Positions 1 to 10,261 of a stretch of DNA of 33,048 nucleotides are shown in pieces. Numbering within the stretch: position 1 is the first letter of the stretch; every line of letters begins with the position of its first letter. The DNA is taken from assembly GCA_003427395.1 (NCBI GenBank), contig BFEA01000284.1:753914-786961 (forward strand). Direction: 5' to 3'. The notes below the pieces were generated by a model. It was not told where the DNA came from, did not search any database, and saw only the letters and a program-made list of their open reading frames with translations. This DNA comes from Chara braunii (taxonomy: Eukaryota; Streptophyta; Charophyceae; Charales; Characeae). A program made the position numbers and the translations under genes.

Positions 1-42
1 TTTTTTTTTTTCGTGTGTGTGTGTGTGTGTGTGTGTGTGTTG
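1..42. repeat. Poly-T plus (GT)n microsatellite
   Basis: A run of about 11 T is followed by about 14 GT dinucleotides. Reading frames through it give only Cys/Val repeats and are not genes. Confidence 0.95.
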
Positions 43-326
43 TTTGTGTGTAGCATGTGTGTGTCACATGAGTTTTGCACGAGCACGACACGTCATACTC
101 GTGCTACTCCGACCGAAAGCGTCGGCACACTGTGAGCAAAAAAGCAAGACGCGGGAGGCGATCTTTCAACGCGGCGGGGTAAAACCACTCGTGTGTCCAT
201 TTGTGGTGAGGGTAAAACATGGGGCTGTTACATGGTCGAAGTTAGCCAATTATGCGTTGGTGGCGAATCGAGGTGAGGGGGGGTAGGGGTGCCTCGTTCC
301 TTGAGGGGACATCAACAACATACTAC
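43..326. other. Unique sequence, no gene recognised
   Basis: This stretch has mixed composition with a few G-rich runs. I see no conserved protein motif on either strand, no RNA gene and no clear inverted repeats. Confidence 0.5.
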
Positions 327-416
327 CATAGAAAATACCGAAAAAGCATGACATGCAAAACAATTTGTCAGCATAGAAAATACCGAAAAGCACGACAAGT
401 ATTTAAAAACAATTTA
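327..416. repeat. Two-copy 45-bp direct repeat
   Basis: The segment beginning CATAGAAAATACCGAAAA occurs at 327 and again at 372. Each copy is followed by a related AT-rich tail (ACAATTTGT versus ACAATTTATTG). It is a short tandem duplication with a few substitutions and one indel. No function is apparent. Confidence 0.8.
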
Positions 417-539
417 TTGCACGCTATTGATCAGACACGATCATACACATTCATCAGTCCAACCTGGTGAGATTGCAACAAAGGACGAGACATCGTTGGA
501 AGAGGTTTCCTAAGAAGGTGAAAAAATATTAACTGGCCA

Positions 540-735
540 CAGCGGAAAAAAACAAAGGGAAGAAAGAAAAGAGCGGGGAAAGGGAGAAGGGAGAAGAGGG
601 AGACATAGAGAGCGGGAGAGGGAGGAAGAGAGCGGGAGGAGGGGAGAGGACGGGAGAGAAAAAAAATCGAGAGAGAAGAGAGAAAGAGGGAAAGGTAGGA
701 AGGAGAGAAGGAGAGGAGGGAAAAAGAGGCAAGCA
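540..735. repeat. GA-rich purine tract
   Basis: Almost pure A/G on the plus strand with GAGAG, GGGAGA and GGAGAG words. The complementary strand gives Ser/Pro/Leu/Phe-rich open frames that are only translations of the CT-rich strand. Confidence 0.9.
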
Positions 736-926
736 ATGTTCCCATTGAATCAGAAGGGGAAGAGAGATAGGGGTGTCTCCAGACACCACACCGGTCAAGC
801 ATTGAGAGAAGGAAGGGCTAGTCCATACATCCAGAAACAACCAGAGATCACATCGAATAGACCTTTCTGTAACAAGAACAAAATACATCGCCCCCCTCGT
901 TCCTCTGCTGCCAATCGTTCATGTGG
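736..926. other. Unique sequence between purine tracts
   Basis: Mixed-composition sequence with no recognisable protein motif, RNA gene or repeat. Open frames here are short and unlike any family I know. Confidence 0.4.
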
Positions 927-1248
927 TTCCATATAGGGGAAAAAAAGGGGGGGGGAAGGGGAAGGGGAACGGGGAGAGGGGGAAGGGGGGAAAAAAGTTA
1001 TATCCCGCTTCAGCTCTATCCTCCAGATCCAACGCGTTCCTGCACCCGTGTGGATCATCTCGCCGAATTGTGGGAAGGGCGTGGCAATTCCCTAAAGTGT
1101 TTTTCTGCCCCATGCCACGTGAGGCGTCATCGAAGGGGGGGACATCTTCCACGATCTCTGGAAGGCGGGGGGGTGGTCGGGTTATGAAGGGGGGTGCAGT
1201 GAGACAGGGATGATGGAGGGTTGCAGGGTCGAGGGGTGAGGGGCGGGG

Positions 1249-1289
<41 letters not shown>

Positions 1290-1312
1290 GGGGGAGGGAG
1301 AGGTCATGTGAA
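927..1312. repeat. G-rich tracts ending in long poly-G
   Basis: G-rich runs near 940-990, 1130-1180 and 1215-1312 flank about 100 bases of ordinary sequence. Between about 1240 and 1288 there is a nearly uninterrupted run of around 45 G. Such runs can form G-quadruplexes, but the exact length may be an assembly or polymerase artefact. Confidence 0.85.
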
Positions 1313-1785
1313 GGGTAGCAGGGAAGGGATTAGATGAAGTAGAGGAAGGAAAAGAAGCTAAGGAAAGAGAGGAAGGCCAAAAAGGCGCATGTCGAAGCCT
1401 CCATCATTGGTTTATGCTCCATCGCTCCACTTCTTGCTACGCTCGCTGCCTAACTAATAACCAAGCCACCCTTCAGCGCCCAACACAAAGAAAAGGCAGC
1501 AGCAGCTGGCGAGGAAGAGGGTTGCGAAGCAAATGGTGCAACGGACCAAAAATGCAAAGCGCCCCGCCGATAAGCGTAGAAAAATTCTTTCGGAGAGACA
1601 TGCAACAAGAAGCGCGCAGGCTATAGCGAGATTGGGAAGCAGGGCGAGGAAGAGGAGGAGCATGAACGCGGCGTTTCGTGCTGCGTTCTGTTCTGATATA
1701 GTCGCGGTGCCCGCTTGAGAATCGCAGCCTTCCGATGTAAGCTATCGCTCCTATTCACTTCTTTATACGCTGCTATCCTACAGCC
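1313..1785. other. Unique sequence, no gene recognised
   Basis: Ordinary-composition DNA with several short, unrelated open frames on both strands. None shows a known motif or convincing length, and there is no inverted-repeat structure. Confidence 0.4.
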
Positions 1786-1975
1786 AAGAAAAGAAAGAAA
1801 AGAAGGGAAAAAGAACAAACAAAGGAAAAAGGAAAAAAGGAAAAAAGGAAAAGAAAAACAAAAAGAAAAGGAAAAGAAAAACAAAAAGAAGAAAAAAACG
1901 ACAAGGGGTAAAAAAAAGGGGGCCATGAAAAGAAAAGAAAAGAAAAAAAGGGGGAAAAAAGAACAAGAAAACCAT
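1786..1975. repeat. A/G-rich low-complexity tract
   Basis: AAAAGG, AAGAAAAG and similar words fill the plus strand. The Lys-rich (plus) and Phe/Ser-rich (minus) open frames are composition artefacts. Confidence 0.9.
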
Positions 1976-2163
1976 TACTAATCCACGGCCTACTCGCGGT
2001 ACCATGCATTTGCGTATTACCCCCGTCCCCCGACTTTTTCCGTCACGATCCGAGAGCGGGCTTCTCCCGTAATCCTTAGTTAGTCGATTCACATTGCTCG
2101 TTTTTTTTTTTTTCTGGGATTGATGAAGCCGGGTCTGTGATGCCTCCATTATTCCTATGGTCC

Positions 2164-2250
2164 AATAAAAAGGAAAAAAGGAAAAAAGGAAAAAAGGACG
2201 GGGGAAAGGAAAAGGAAGAAAGCAAAAAAAAAGGGGGAAAAAACGAAGGA

Positions 2251-2312
<62 letters not shown>

Positions 2313-2402
2313 TGATATGCGCTCGACCACGGAATCCTTCAGCTCCGCGAGTTCGCACCTCCAGCTCCTGTTGCTTCTCCTCCTCTCTCTCCTGCATGCG
2401 TG

Positions 2403-2495
<93 letters not shown>

Positions 2496-2606
2496 TGGCG
2501 GGAAGAGGGAGAGAGAAATAGCGATGGTCGATGGCGGAAGGCGGGATGGTGGGAAGTGGCCGAAGAAGTCGGGAGGGGAGAGAGAGAGAGAGAGAGAGAG
2601 AGAGAA
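2164..2606. repeat. Compound (GA)n/(TG)n microsatellite
   Basis: A-rich sequence at 2164-2245 is followed by (GA)n at about 2247-2309, (TG)n with two TTTG interruptions at about 2398-2472, (GA)n at about 2472-2494 and (GA)n at about 2579-2604. The long open frames over this region on both strands are dipeptide-repeat artefacts. Confidence 0.95.
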
Positions 2607-2642
2607 CAAAATCAAATGAATCGACCGCTAGAACATGGAAAT

Positions 2643-2742
2643 ATACATTGCGCGCTGCGCGCATCCAGATGCGCGGGGCGCGCCGGTGCGCGTGCACCCT
2701 GGGTCCGCGCACAGCGCACAGTGCCGGTGCGCCGCAAGTATG
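2643..2742. mobile_element. GC-rich palindromic segment, possible TIR-element end
   Basis: The block is full of short CG-rich palindromes such as GCGCGCTGCGCGC. Its right end, read on the minus strand, starts CATACTTGC and then GCGCAC, resembling the terminal repeat of the 730-bp element at 30605-31334. The same junction cuts the 3' end of LINE B. No matching left end or target duplication was found, so it may be only a fragment of that family. Confidence 0.3.
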
Positions 2743-4548
2743 GTCGGTTCCTATTCCACCGGCAGTCAGAAATAATTACAATGGGTACTCACACACGCTC
2801 CTCCCCTTTATGGTAGGAAGGCCCGAAAGACGGCATTGATTACTTCCCAAGGAAGGATGTACCACCCTTCACCCCTGCCTAAGTTAGCCTGCCTGACGTA
2901 CTCTTGGACTTGGATGGCCTCTCAGCTTTGTGGACCCGTCTCGTAATTGCTGAAGGCCTGCCTATATGGGCTGACTCTAGCTTTTCCTCTCAGCTGTATG
3001 GCTGTCAGATCTGTGTGGATTGCTGGTAGAGCTAGTTCAGCCTTCATGAACGTCCTTATCTATGACCCTAGTCTTACCTTTCTTTGCACTGTAGTGCTCT
3101 TTAGCCTTAGACTGTGTTTTAGGCTTCTATTTTTAATAAGTTGCTTTTCCTCCAACGCTAAACCCTAAACACTCATTCCTTATCTACTTATGGGGGGGGT
3201 ATAGTGTCTGGGGAAGGATGTTAGGAGTAATGGGGAGCATAGTAGGTGCGGGATAGCCAAGTGGGGTTGGTAGAATGTTTTGGTGGGGTTTGAGATGGAG
3301 GGATGGCGGGTGCTGGAGGGCATGTAGGGTTGTCTGTTCCTTTTTATTTTTATTTCTTCTGGGGGAAGTGAGGTTGAGTGAGAGGTGGAGTGGGGACTGT
3401 GGGTGGAGTGTAACTGGGTTAGACGGTGTGATGTGTGATGAGGGCGTTGGAATGAATGGGTAAGTTTGACTGTGATGGGGGATCCAAAATCGGACACACA
3501 CAGAGTTGGTGTGGGGGGAGGTGCAAACGAGTTCTGCGCTGGTGGTAGTGTTAGCCAGTTTTTTAGGACCAAATAGTCGTTTTTGATTTCTCCTAAAAGG
3601 CCTGATCCTAGTTTTGCAGTTGAGAATTTATGGATTAATTCGTCTTTTTTTGTCGGGGGCACTGTTTATTTGTTTTAGGGCTTTGGTCCAAAGAACATGT
3701 AGTTCCATTTGTATTGTTTGTTTTATTGTGTTGAGTGGGTTCTCGGGTGTGATAGGACTATCGCCAAAGGTTAGTTCACACCTTCTTTTCCATAGCCCAG
3801 ATGATTCCTTTCCTGATAAGTGTGAAGAAGAAAGCCTTGAAGCCTTTGAGGGGCGGGTTCTGATCTGTGTCGAGGAAAATTGTGGCGGGACTTATCGTGA
3901 CGGAGTTGTCAGAGAAGGATTTCCATATGCTTTCCATCTCTTGCCATATGATTCTGCCTTTTGGGCAATCGATGAAGCAGTGGTTAAGTGTTTCCGGTCT
4001 CTGTTGGTTGCAGACTTTGCACCAGGAAGCTTGATCTGTTCGGTTTGCCTTATTGCGCCTTTGTGCCAACCAGTGGTTGACTGGCACTGCCCTGTATGTG
4101 ATTAACCAAAGTAGGCTGGCTAGTCTGACCGGTTTAGACCGGTTTAGTACAAAAGATTGATGACCAGGGTATGGTTATTTGTGGGTCTGTTATAGTGGGT
4201 TCTTCTTTTGTCCATCTTTTTTGTAGGACATTGTTTATTGAGATGGGTTTAGAAAAAAAATTGTAGCCCTGTCTGGGGGTGTAGTCACTTATTTTGTGGA
4301 GCCGTGGTATAGTGGCTCCACGGATGGGGTTGCTCCAGGTCCATTCTTTCGGATCTATTTTGAGTTCTTGTATACTTGACTGTGGTTTGAAAACCTTGTT
4401 TCTTTCCCCTTCATTGCCTTCAATGACTCTTACTCCTCGCAAGGTGTTTGTTTTGAAGGTGCCTCCTGCTCTGCTTTCTGCGTTAAGGTAGCTTGCTGGG
4501 TTCCCTGGTTCCTTGAGAGGAAAAATGTCGCAGCAGATCCAGTTGTTA
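2742..4548 (-). mobile_element. LINE B, 3' part (L1-type)
   Basis: Minus-strand fragment of a non-LTR retrotransposon. It begins inside ORF2 near 4548, runs through the C-terminal and zinc-binding domains, and continues into a 3' UTR ending near 2742. The 3' UTR shares blocks with LINE A (4557-4800) and LINE C (27700-27880), including a GGAAGC/GGAGCG word, a TTGTA word, then TTCTGACT and GGAACCG. A telomere-like TTTAGGG pair lies near 3160 (minus). The upstream edge abuts the poly-A tail of LINE A, so B is either 5'-truncated or was interrupted by A. Confidence 0.8.
3776..4540 (-). pseudogene. LINE B ORF2 C-terminal fragment with zf-RVT domain
   Basis: Two open stretches in different frames (about 4540-4134 and 4087-3776) form the C-terminal part of a LINE ORF2. 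The first has the DPKEWTW and YTPRQGYNFF segments typical of the region before the zinc-binding domain; LINE A carries DPAEWAW at the same point. The second begins MPVNHWLAQRR and carries the ligand pattern C-x2-C-x9-H-x4-C (CKVC ... NHCFIDC), the reverse-transcriptase zinc-binding (zf-RVT) signature of plant LINEs. All four ligands are kept. A frameshift between the two stretches and the absence of the RT core make it non-functional. A further open frame at 3662-3180 may be the extreme C-terminus but turns Pro/Ser/Thr-rich and is not convincing. Confidence 0.8.
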
Positions 4549-4556
4549 TTCTTTTC

Positions 4557-5598
4557 TTTTCTTTTTTTTTTTTTTTTTCCCCTTGAAACAGGACCTTATG
4601 AGCCTGGCTCCCTTGCCATTCTGGGGAGCATTAGTCCGGTTCCTATTAGTCAGAACAAGGATACAACGTAATTACATACCCACGCTTCCTTCCATGCGGC
4701 CGAAGGACCCCTGACCAGCATTGATTGCTCCATCTATATGGAGGATTGACTGTCAGCTTGCCTTGCTATACCCTTTCCTCTTGGGTCTGTTATAGAGACC
4801 TGCCGTATAAAACCTGGCTACCAAGAAAGGATCTAGCTCCTTCAAAACCCCGATCCACCCCTCAGCAAAATCTGAACCCCCTTATGTTCTGGCGAGCCGC
4901 CTGCCCCCTGTGGACCTTTGCTATACTCCGTCCTAGCAGCCCCCATCTTCGGTCTGTATCCATTGACTCGGCCCTTATATTCTAAACCCTTTGTTGGCTC
5001 CTTATCAGCTGTTTANACGCCTTGAACCCTAAACCCTCCCCCATTTGTCGTAGTGGTATCCCATCCTTCTGCNGCCTCTTTCATTCCAGATGTTCCTTAG
5101 CATACCTGTCTTCTTTTCTTCTCCTTGTGTCCCCTTCTGTGTCCTGTACTGCTGTAGCTGGGTACTTTTACCCAATGCTCATGCCCGAGAATCTTCTTCA
5201 GACCCTTGCACCTCACCAGATGTACCTGTTTTTGTTTGGCTCAAACGCGTCACCGTTGCTGCCACCTTCTGTGTTCACCTGCCTGTCTTCTGGGTTATGT
5301 CAGACCTTCCAGTGTAATCGTTTGCCCTGTAGTTCGGCTCCTTCCTGTCCTTCATCCGATATGTGTAAAGTTTCGTTCTGATGTAACATCTGTCCCCTAC
5401 CCTTAGTCAGCAGTTGCAGTTCTTGAACCAATTTAGCAACGTCTGTGACTGACTCAGGTCCTTATCTCTCAACCCCAATCTTAATCTCCCCTACCTCTCC
5501 TCATGGTTCCCCTGTCTTCAGCTCAGCTGTGTACCTAATGCAGGCGCAGTCTGAATTCTCCTTCTTGACTCTGAATTGTGCCAGTCTTTCCAGCAAAT
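4557..5598 (-). other. LINE A 3' UTR and poly-A tail
   Basis: Read on the minus strand, this follows the last ORF2 homology. It contains a TTTAGGG-like pair near 5026-5036 and a terminal block shared with LINEs B and C, and ends in about 20 A followed by GAAAAGAAAAG. Two single N bases lie at about 5016 and 5073. The first 200 bases after 5599 may still be degraded ORF2. Plus-strand open frames here are shadows. Confidence 0.7.
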
Positions 5599-6036
5599 TC
5601 AGTCATTCCTTAATTTTGCCACCTTGTCGTCCACTAGCCACATCCTGGAGAACTTTTTCTTAGCCTTTTCTCGTAGGTCAGCGTCATCAGGCATGGACTG
5701 TTTTAGCTTCTGCCACCTGCAAAGAATTTCAGCCTGTATCATTGTTTTCACTTCTGCCCATACCTTCTCTCTTGAGTTGGATAGCCCTTCAATGGTTCTG
5801 CAGCATCTCTCTTTCCAGCTGACCCATAGTGTCACCTTCCTGATTACGCCGAACCATAACCATTCCGTCTTCTTGAGCTGGCCAGGGATGTTAGTCCAGA
5901 GAAGGATTTGGATGGGATATTCGGGGAAGGGGGTATGAAAGAGGGAATCCATAGGTCCGAGCTGGTGGGGTCGTTTCTGTGACGCCGTTTGTGAAGCCAT
6001 TGGTTCACTGGGAGCGCAGCGTATGTGATAAGCCAC
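5599..6036 (-). pseudogene. LINE A ORF2 C-terminus (zf-RVT region, frameshifted)
   Basis: The 145-residue open stretch begins in the segment corresponding to the zf-RVT domain of LINEs B and C, but the C-x2-C ligand pair is not readable because the frame is disturbed there. Downstream it has VIRKVTLWVSWKERC followed by a helical basic segment, matching NLALWVIWKRICTL in LINE C and the FFFTLIRKGIIW part of LINE B. The conserved order across three copies shows this is the normal C-terminal tail of the family. Its biochemical role is unknown. Confidence 0.75.
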
Positions 6037-6142
6037 TGCAGGCTTCTGATTTTAATCGGTCTGATGGTTATAAACTTCTTCCATATTATCTGTGTTAGTT
6101 TGTCAGCTTCCTGGCCCAGTAGTTTCTGCCATCTGGTCTTGA

Positions 6143-7549
6143 TTATGGGATCTGTTTTTTTGTTTTGAGCAGGAGTTTATATCCAAATTTAACTGTATAG
6201 TTCTGTATGGGGACATGTCCCTTGATATTTTTGTCCTTGTCTGGTGCCCAAGCCCACTCTGCCGGGTCGAATTCCAGGTTACGTATTGCCGTATCTGGTC
6301 TGAAGATTAGCTTGGGCCACGAGCCTAGTACCCTTACTTTCCTCAATACGAAAGAGTCCATGACTGCCGATTCCACTTCTTGGTTTAGTATAGATGGCAT
6401 GCCCTGTTTGGACGGGGAGATGGGGAAAGAAGAGAAATATGCTTTGGTGGTTGACCCCGGTTGCATATGTGAGAATTGGAAGGCCCGTGATGGGGGGGGA
6501 TCTTGAACTTTAACGCCCCATTCTCCAAGCTTCCAGGACGACGCTTCGTTCAGAATATCTTTCCAGGCTTGCGGGATGCGATCAATGATGTACTCAAGGT
6601 TAGGCCCCCGTCTGTGGCAACCCTTCAGACGTGTGCTTAACTCCTGTTCGGTCACCCAACCTTCTCTTTCTTCGTTCCATAGATGGCTTACTGCCCAGAC
6701 CCCGTTTTTGACCCACGATAGCCATTTGTAATCTAGATGCAAAGTATTATCACTTTCATCTTTCACCCATTCATTGCCAAACAGCGGTTGTCTTAGCACC
6801 TCGTCTTTGGATCTTGGTCTATTAGTCTTTTTTGGTAGAATTTCTCTCCAGATTCGGATCAGAGCCGACCAGTATGGGGCGGGGCATCTGGTTGTGTCCC
6901 CTCCCGTTCCCCTTCTTGGTCTTCTCCTGGCTGTTTTTAGGTTCCATTCCTTGTTCATTATCCAAAACAGACCCATCATGTTTTCTGGTGAGGCTACCGG
7001 GGCCAAAGCTCTGATGCTGTCTAATGCCAGTTTGTGCCACGCGCTTTCTGGGTTCATCAAGAGTTTAACTATCCATTTGGCTTGAAGGGTTTTTGTTTCG
7101 TATCTAGGGTCTATAATCCCTAAGCCCCCCTGTAGCGGCTTCCTGGTGATGTATTGCCAAGCTATTTTGGGGATACAACCCTTTTTATTGGGATTTCCTA
7201 ACCATAAATGGTTCCTTGCTATGTGGTTGAGTTCCTTCATTGAGTTGTCCGGTATTGTCCATATGGAGGCTATGTACCCCATCATAGAAAACATCGAAGT
7301 GTCGAGTATCAAAGCTCGACCCATTAGTGAGGCGAATGTGTTCCCCCATCTCCCTAATTTGTTTATCTGTTTTGCTAGCATGTTTTGGGCCATTTGGGGC
7401 GCCATTCCCTCTCTAGTCATGAGGATTCCCAGGTAGTGGGTAGGGGTATCTGGCGTATCCCACGTCATGGCGGCTTCAGGTCCTTGCAACAGAGGAAGAT
7501 CCTCATCAGAAAGCCACCACCCGATCGTTTTCTTCCAGTTGATCCTCAT
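6143..7549 (-). pseudogene. LINE A ORF2, RT thumb and C-terminal domain
   Basis: The longest open stretch in the window (468 codons) lies just downstream of the FADD box in the same element. Its start (MRINWKKT ... HYLGILM) matches the conserved N-x-x-K-T and YLGI segments after the catalytic core of L1-type reverse transcriptases. Around the middle it has HLWLGN, then LQGGLGIIDPR, a hallmark of plant LINE ORF2 C-terminal regions. The end (EFDPAEWAW, YTVKFGYKLLLKT) matches LINE B. The real protein would have started far upstream; this is an internal piece isolated by stops and frameshifts on both sides. Confidence 0.85.
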
Positions 7550-8868
7550 TTATGAGGCCAATCTGAAGGCTTCCATTGCTTTGGCCAAGGTCTTAAAAGA
7601 GGAATCTGAGGCTCTTATTAGAACTGTAACATCGTCTGCAAACATGATTGTCGTCGAAAATTTCATGTGGTGAGCCGAACATACATTGACTTATGGGAGC
7701 CTGTGAATGGAGGGGTCCTTTCGTAGGAAGGAAGCTATGGCTTCCATTACAAATGAGAATATCGAGGGGGTGAGTGGGTCTCCCTGGCGGACCGATCGGG
7801 AAATTGGGTAGCTTTCTGATAAGAATCCGTTTACCTGTACGCAGCCTATGGCATCATTGTACAAAACTCGCACCCATTACCTGAAGTTAGGCCCCACCCC
7901 CATTTATTCCATACTCACATCCATGAAGGACCAGTTAACTTGATCGTAGGCTTTTTCAAAGTAAAAAAAAAGTATGGCTGCTTTTATCCTCTTTTGTTGG
8001 ACTTTATTCACTGCCTCGTTTAGGGTCAGTACATTATCCAATATGTACCTCCCAGGAATGAAGCCCGTTTGGTCAATGTGGAAGCATTTGTCGGTTAATT
8101 TCGTGATTTTGTTGGCAAGGGCTTTGGCTAGGATCTTGTAAGGGAGCGTTAGTAGCGAGATTGGTCCTCTTTGTCTCCTTTCTTGTACAGCAGTGTGACT
8201 ACACTGCTGCTCAAGAGATTGCCAAGACCCCCCTTTTCCTAGCTGTCTTTGTAGAATTCCATTAAATCCCCCCCTAAAAGTGGCCAAAATTTCTCCCAGA
8301 ATTCCTTTGCTAATCCATCAATCCCTGGCAATTTGTCATTATTCATGCTCTTGAGTGCCTGGAAGAGCTCTTCCTTCGTTAATGGCTTATCCAAAGCTTC
8401 TGCCTGTTCTGTTGATATTGTGTGTTCCAAATATTGCAGCATTCTTTGTCTTGCTTCCCTTATGCCAGGTGAGGTAGGTGACTGGGTTTCGGTTTGGTAT
8501 AATTCTTGGTAGAAATCCTTTGCTATTCCCAACACCCCCTCACTGGTTGTCTTTGTTTCTTCTGGATTAGTAAGGGTTTTCAATTTTTCTATAGTGGTCG
8601 CCCTCGAATTAGCCTTGATCCATGCAAAGAAGTGTTTTGTCATTGATTCACTAAGTTCATATTCATTCATCCTAGCTCTTATTTGCAAACCTTTAAGGTC
8701 CCACCACCTCCATATTGCTAGTTCTTCCCGTGCCTTCTCGAAGACATCAGTGTACATTACGGATGATGGGTTGGCGCTCAGATTCAACTCTGCAATCTTC
8801 AACCCATATTCCAAATTCTGCCTCCTTTGCTTTCTTATGGTTGCTAGTTTCCTTGAGATTGTTGCCAC
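7550..8868 (-). pseudogene. LINE A ORF2, reverse transcriptase core
   Basis: Pieces in different frames give the RT blocks in order: NDKLPGIDGLAKEFW (about 8350), RGPISLLTLPYKILAKALAN and GFIPGRYILDN (about 8170-8030), the motif A region FYFEKAYDQVNW (about 7965-7930), SRSVRQGDPLTPS (about 7790) and the catalytic IMFADDVTVL box with FADD at 7642-7631. In motif A the usual LDFEKAYD reads FYFEKAYD: the catalytic Asp codon is TAC (Tyr) at 7963-7961. Frameshifts separate the pieces. FADD is intact, but this copy cannot produce an active RT. The order matches L1-type, not LTR-type, reverse transcriptase. Confidence 0.9.
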
Positions 8869-8886
8869 TGCCTTGGACAGGGTCGA

Positions 8887-9836
8887 TTAGTTCTCTTGAA
8901 ACCACTCCCGTCGATCTTGAGTACGTAGCCGGATGTTTCTACGCTCTTGCCAGGAATCATGTACCCCTTCCTGAAACTTCTGGCTTAGCAGGAGGGACTT
9001 GTTTAGTTTATGAAAGTTGGTTTTTTTCCTCATAGGTTGTTCAAAACTGATCGTTAGTTCAATTGGTTTGTGATCCGGACTTGGATATGGTGCCAAGGGC
9101 AAGATTTCTGCACTCTTAACCGCTCCCATCATAGTCTCCGATACTAGGAAGTAATCAATACGCGAGAAGGCCGTATGATGAGCATGGTTCTTCTTGACGA
9201 GTGAGAAGGCTCTCGCAGTAGGGTGCATGGTTCTCAAGGGTTCTACCAAGCCATGTTCTAGCATCAATTTCTGGATTGGTAGTGCCTCCTGTGCGTTGTA
9301 TACATTGGAAGACCGGGATATGCGGTATGTTGCAGGGTCTAGAGTGGCATTCCAATCACCAGCCACTATGCATGATGATAATGGTGGGAGCATGTTGCCC
9401 AAGTTTGCCACAAAGGATGTTCTTTCAGTTGAGTCGTTTGGTGCGTAAATGTTGAATAAAAAACTCTTTGTCCTTCCACTTAAGGTGCATGAAGCACCAT
9501 CTTTCCTCGTTGAGATCAGCTTTCTTGTCCAGGACACTTCCTGCCGAACATACGCAAGATGAATTGGGGATCAGAATGGTTGTGCCTTTCGTGCTTGACG
9601 TGTTGTCCGCCGCCCAGATTTCATCCTTGATACCTCCCAGTTTCCTTGATACCGAATTTTTGATCCTGTTGTATTCTGGAGAGAAGGTGAGATGGGTTTC
9701 TTGCAGTATAATGTCTGCCAGTTTTTTGTTGTGTACCGTCAGACCTTTAATTAAACCGTTCCACTTGTCTTCTTTTTCTATGATATTACCTTAGCCCATT
9801 TATGTTCCAACACCGAATGATAATGCCTTGCTGCTT
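8887..9836 (-). pseudogene. LINE A ORF2, APE-type endonuclease
   Basis: Apurinic-like endonuclease domain at the start of ORF2, which nicks target DNA during LINE insertion. Starting near 9836 the minus strand reads IIIRCWNINGL (Asn motif), then after a stop and frameshift ILQETHL (catalytic Glu). The long open piece 9537-8887 carries AGDWNATLDP, SRIDYFLVS and SPDHKPIELTI, i.e. the GDxN, RIDxxL and catalytic SDH-like motifs in order; SDH reads PDH. Spacing is normal for the family. The N-terminal quarter is broken, the rest is open. Confidence 0.88.
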
Positions 9837-9931
9837 CCTTTCTCCCCGGATCCCCCCCGTATTTGCTGCTCTCCTGAACTCATCCATCTTCGTCGCTTTG
9901 TAGCTTTGACAGGTTGGTCAGGCTTATAGTT

Positions 9932-10249
9932 TTACGGAAAGTACCCCGACGATGGTGAAAGTCCACCCGTGTCCAGACCCATTGGGTCGTCTCCCGGGTC
10001 GGATCCCAATGTATCCAGTTCCACTTTCGTAGGCGAAGTCACTCCCACCTCATCTATCTTGTTAGATTTACCCAGCTCTCTTTCCCGACCCTCATCATCC
10101 TTTTCGTCGTCCGAGTGCCAGTCTTGTAGACCATCGTCTGAATCTTTGCTCCTGTAAAATTTGTCCCAGTCTACCGGATATGCTCTCGGATCCAAGTCAC
10201 CATCTGTAGCGGACCTCTGGTTGGCCTGTGAGACCAGCCCCTTGGCCTG
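9932..10249 (-). pseudogene. LINE A ORF1 C-terminal remnant
   Basis: An open minus-strand stretch rich in Asp/Glu/Lys/Ser (DWHSDDEKDDEGRERELGK) ends about 100 bases before the endonuclease, where ORF1 of an L1-type element should end. LINE D has the same ORF1-then-ORF2 order. No zinc knuckle is left, and the open frame is cut near 10249 by a stop at the boundary with the LTR element. Assignment rests on position, not on motif. Confidence 0.5.
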
Positions 10250-10261
10250 TTCTCACAGGCC
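10223..10261. repeat. Perfect 11-bp inverted repeat at element boundary
   Basis: GGCCTGTGAGA (10223-10233) pairs with TCTCACAGGCC (10251-10261) across a 17-base loop. It lies exactly where LINE A homology ends and the LTR-like sequence starts. Confidence 0.75.

Larger units (their letters stand above)
4557..10250 (-). mobile_element. LINE A, near-complete L1-type retrotransposon (degenerate)
   Basis: A minus-strand element with, in order, the tail of ORF1 (10249-9932), an APE-type endonuclease (about 9836-9080), reverse transcriptase (about 8400-7300), a C-terminal region with zinc-binding remnants (to about 5599), a 3' UTR of about 1 kb, and a poly-A tail read as poly-T at 4558-4579 on the plus strand. 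ORF2 is broken by several frameshifts and stops. The 5' end including most of ORF1 is missing: upstream of about 10250 the sequence changes to LTR-retrotransposon material. Close relatives in the window are B, C and D. Confidence 0.85.

Noticed and set aside
2076-2816. Long open frames on both strands over the GA/TG microsatellites
   Set aside because: They are dipeptide translations (Cys-Val, Arg-Glu, Ser-Leu, Thr-His) of simple repeats, open on both strands at once.
5022-5406. Plus-strand open frames of 66-119 codons
   Set aside because: They overlap the LINE A 3' UTR on the other strand and show no known motif.
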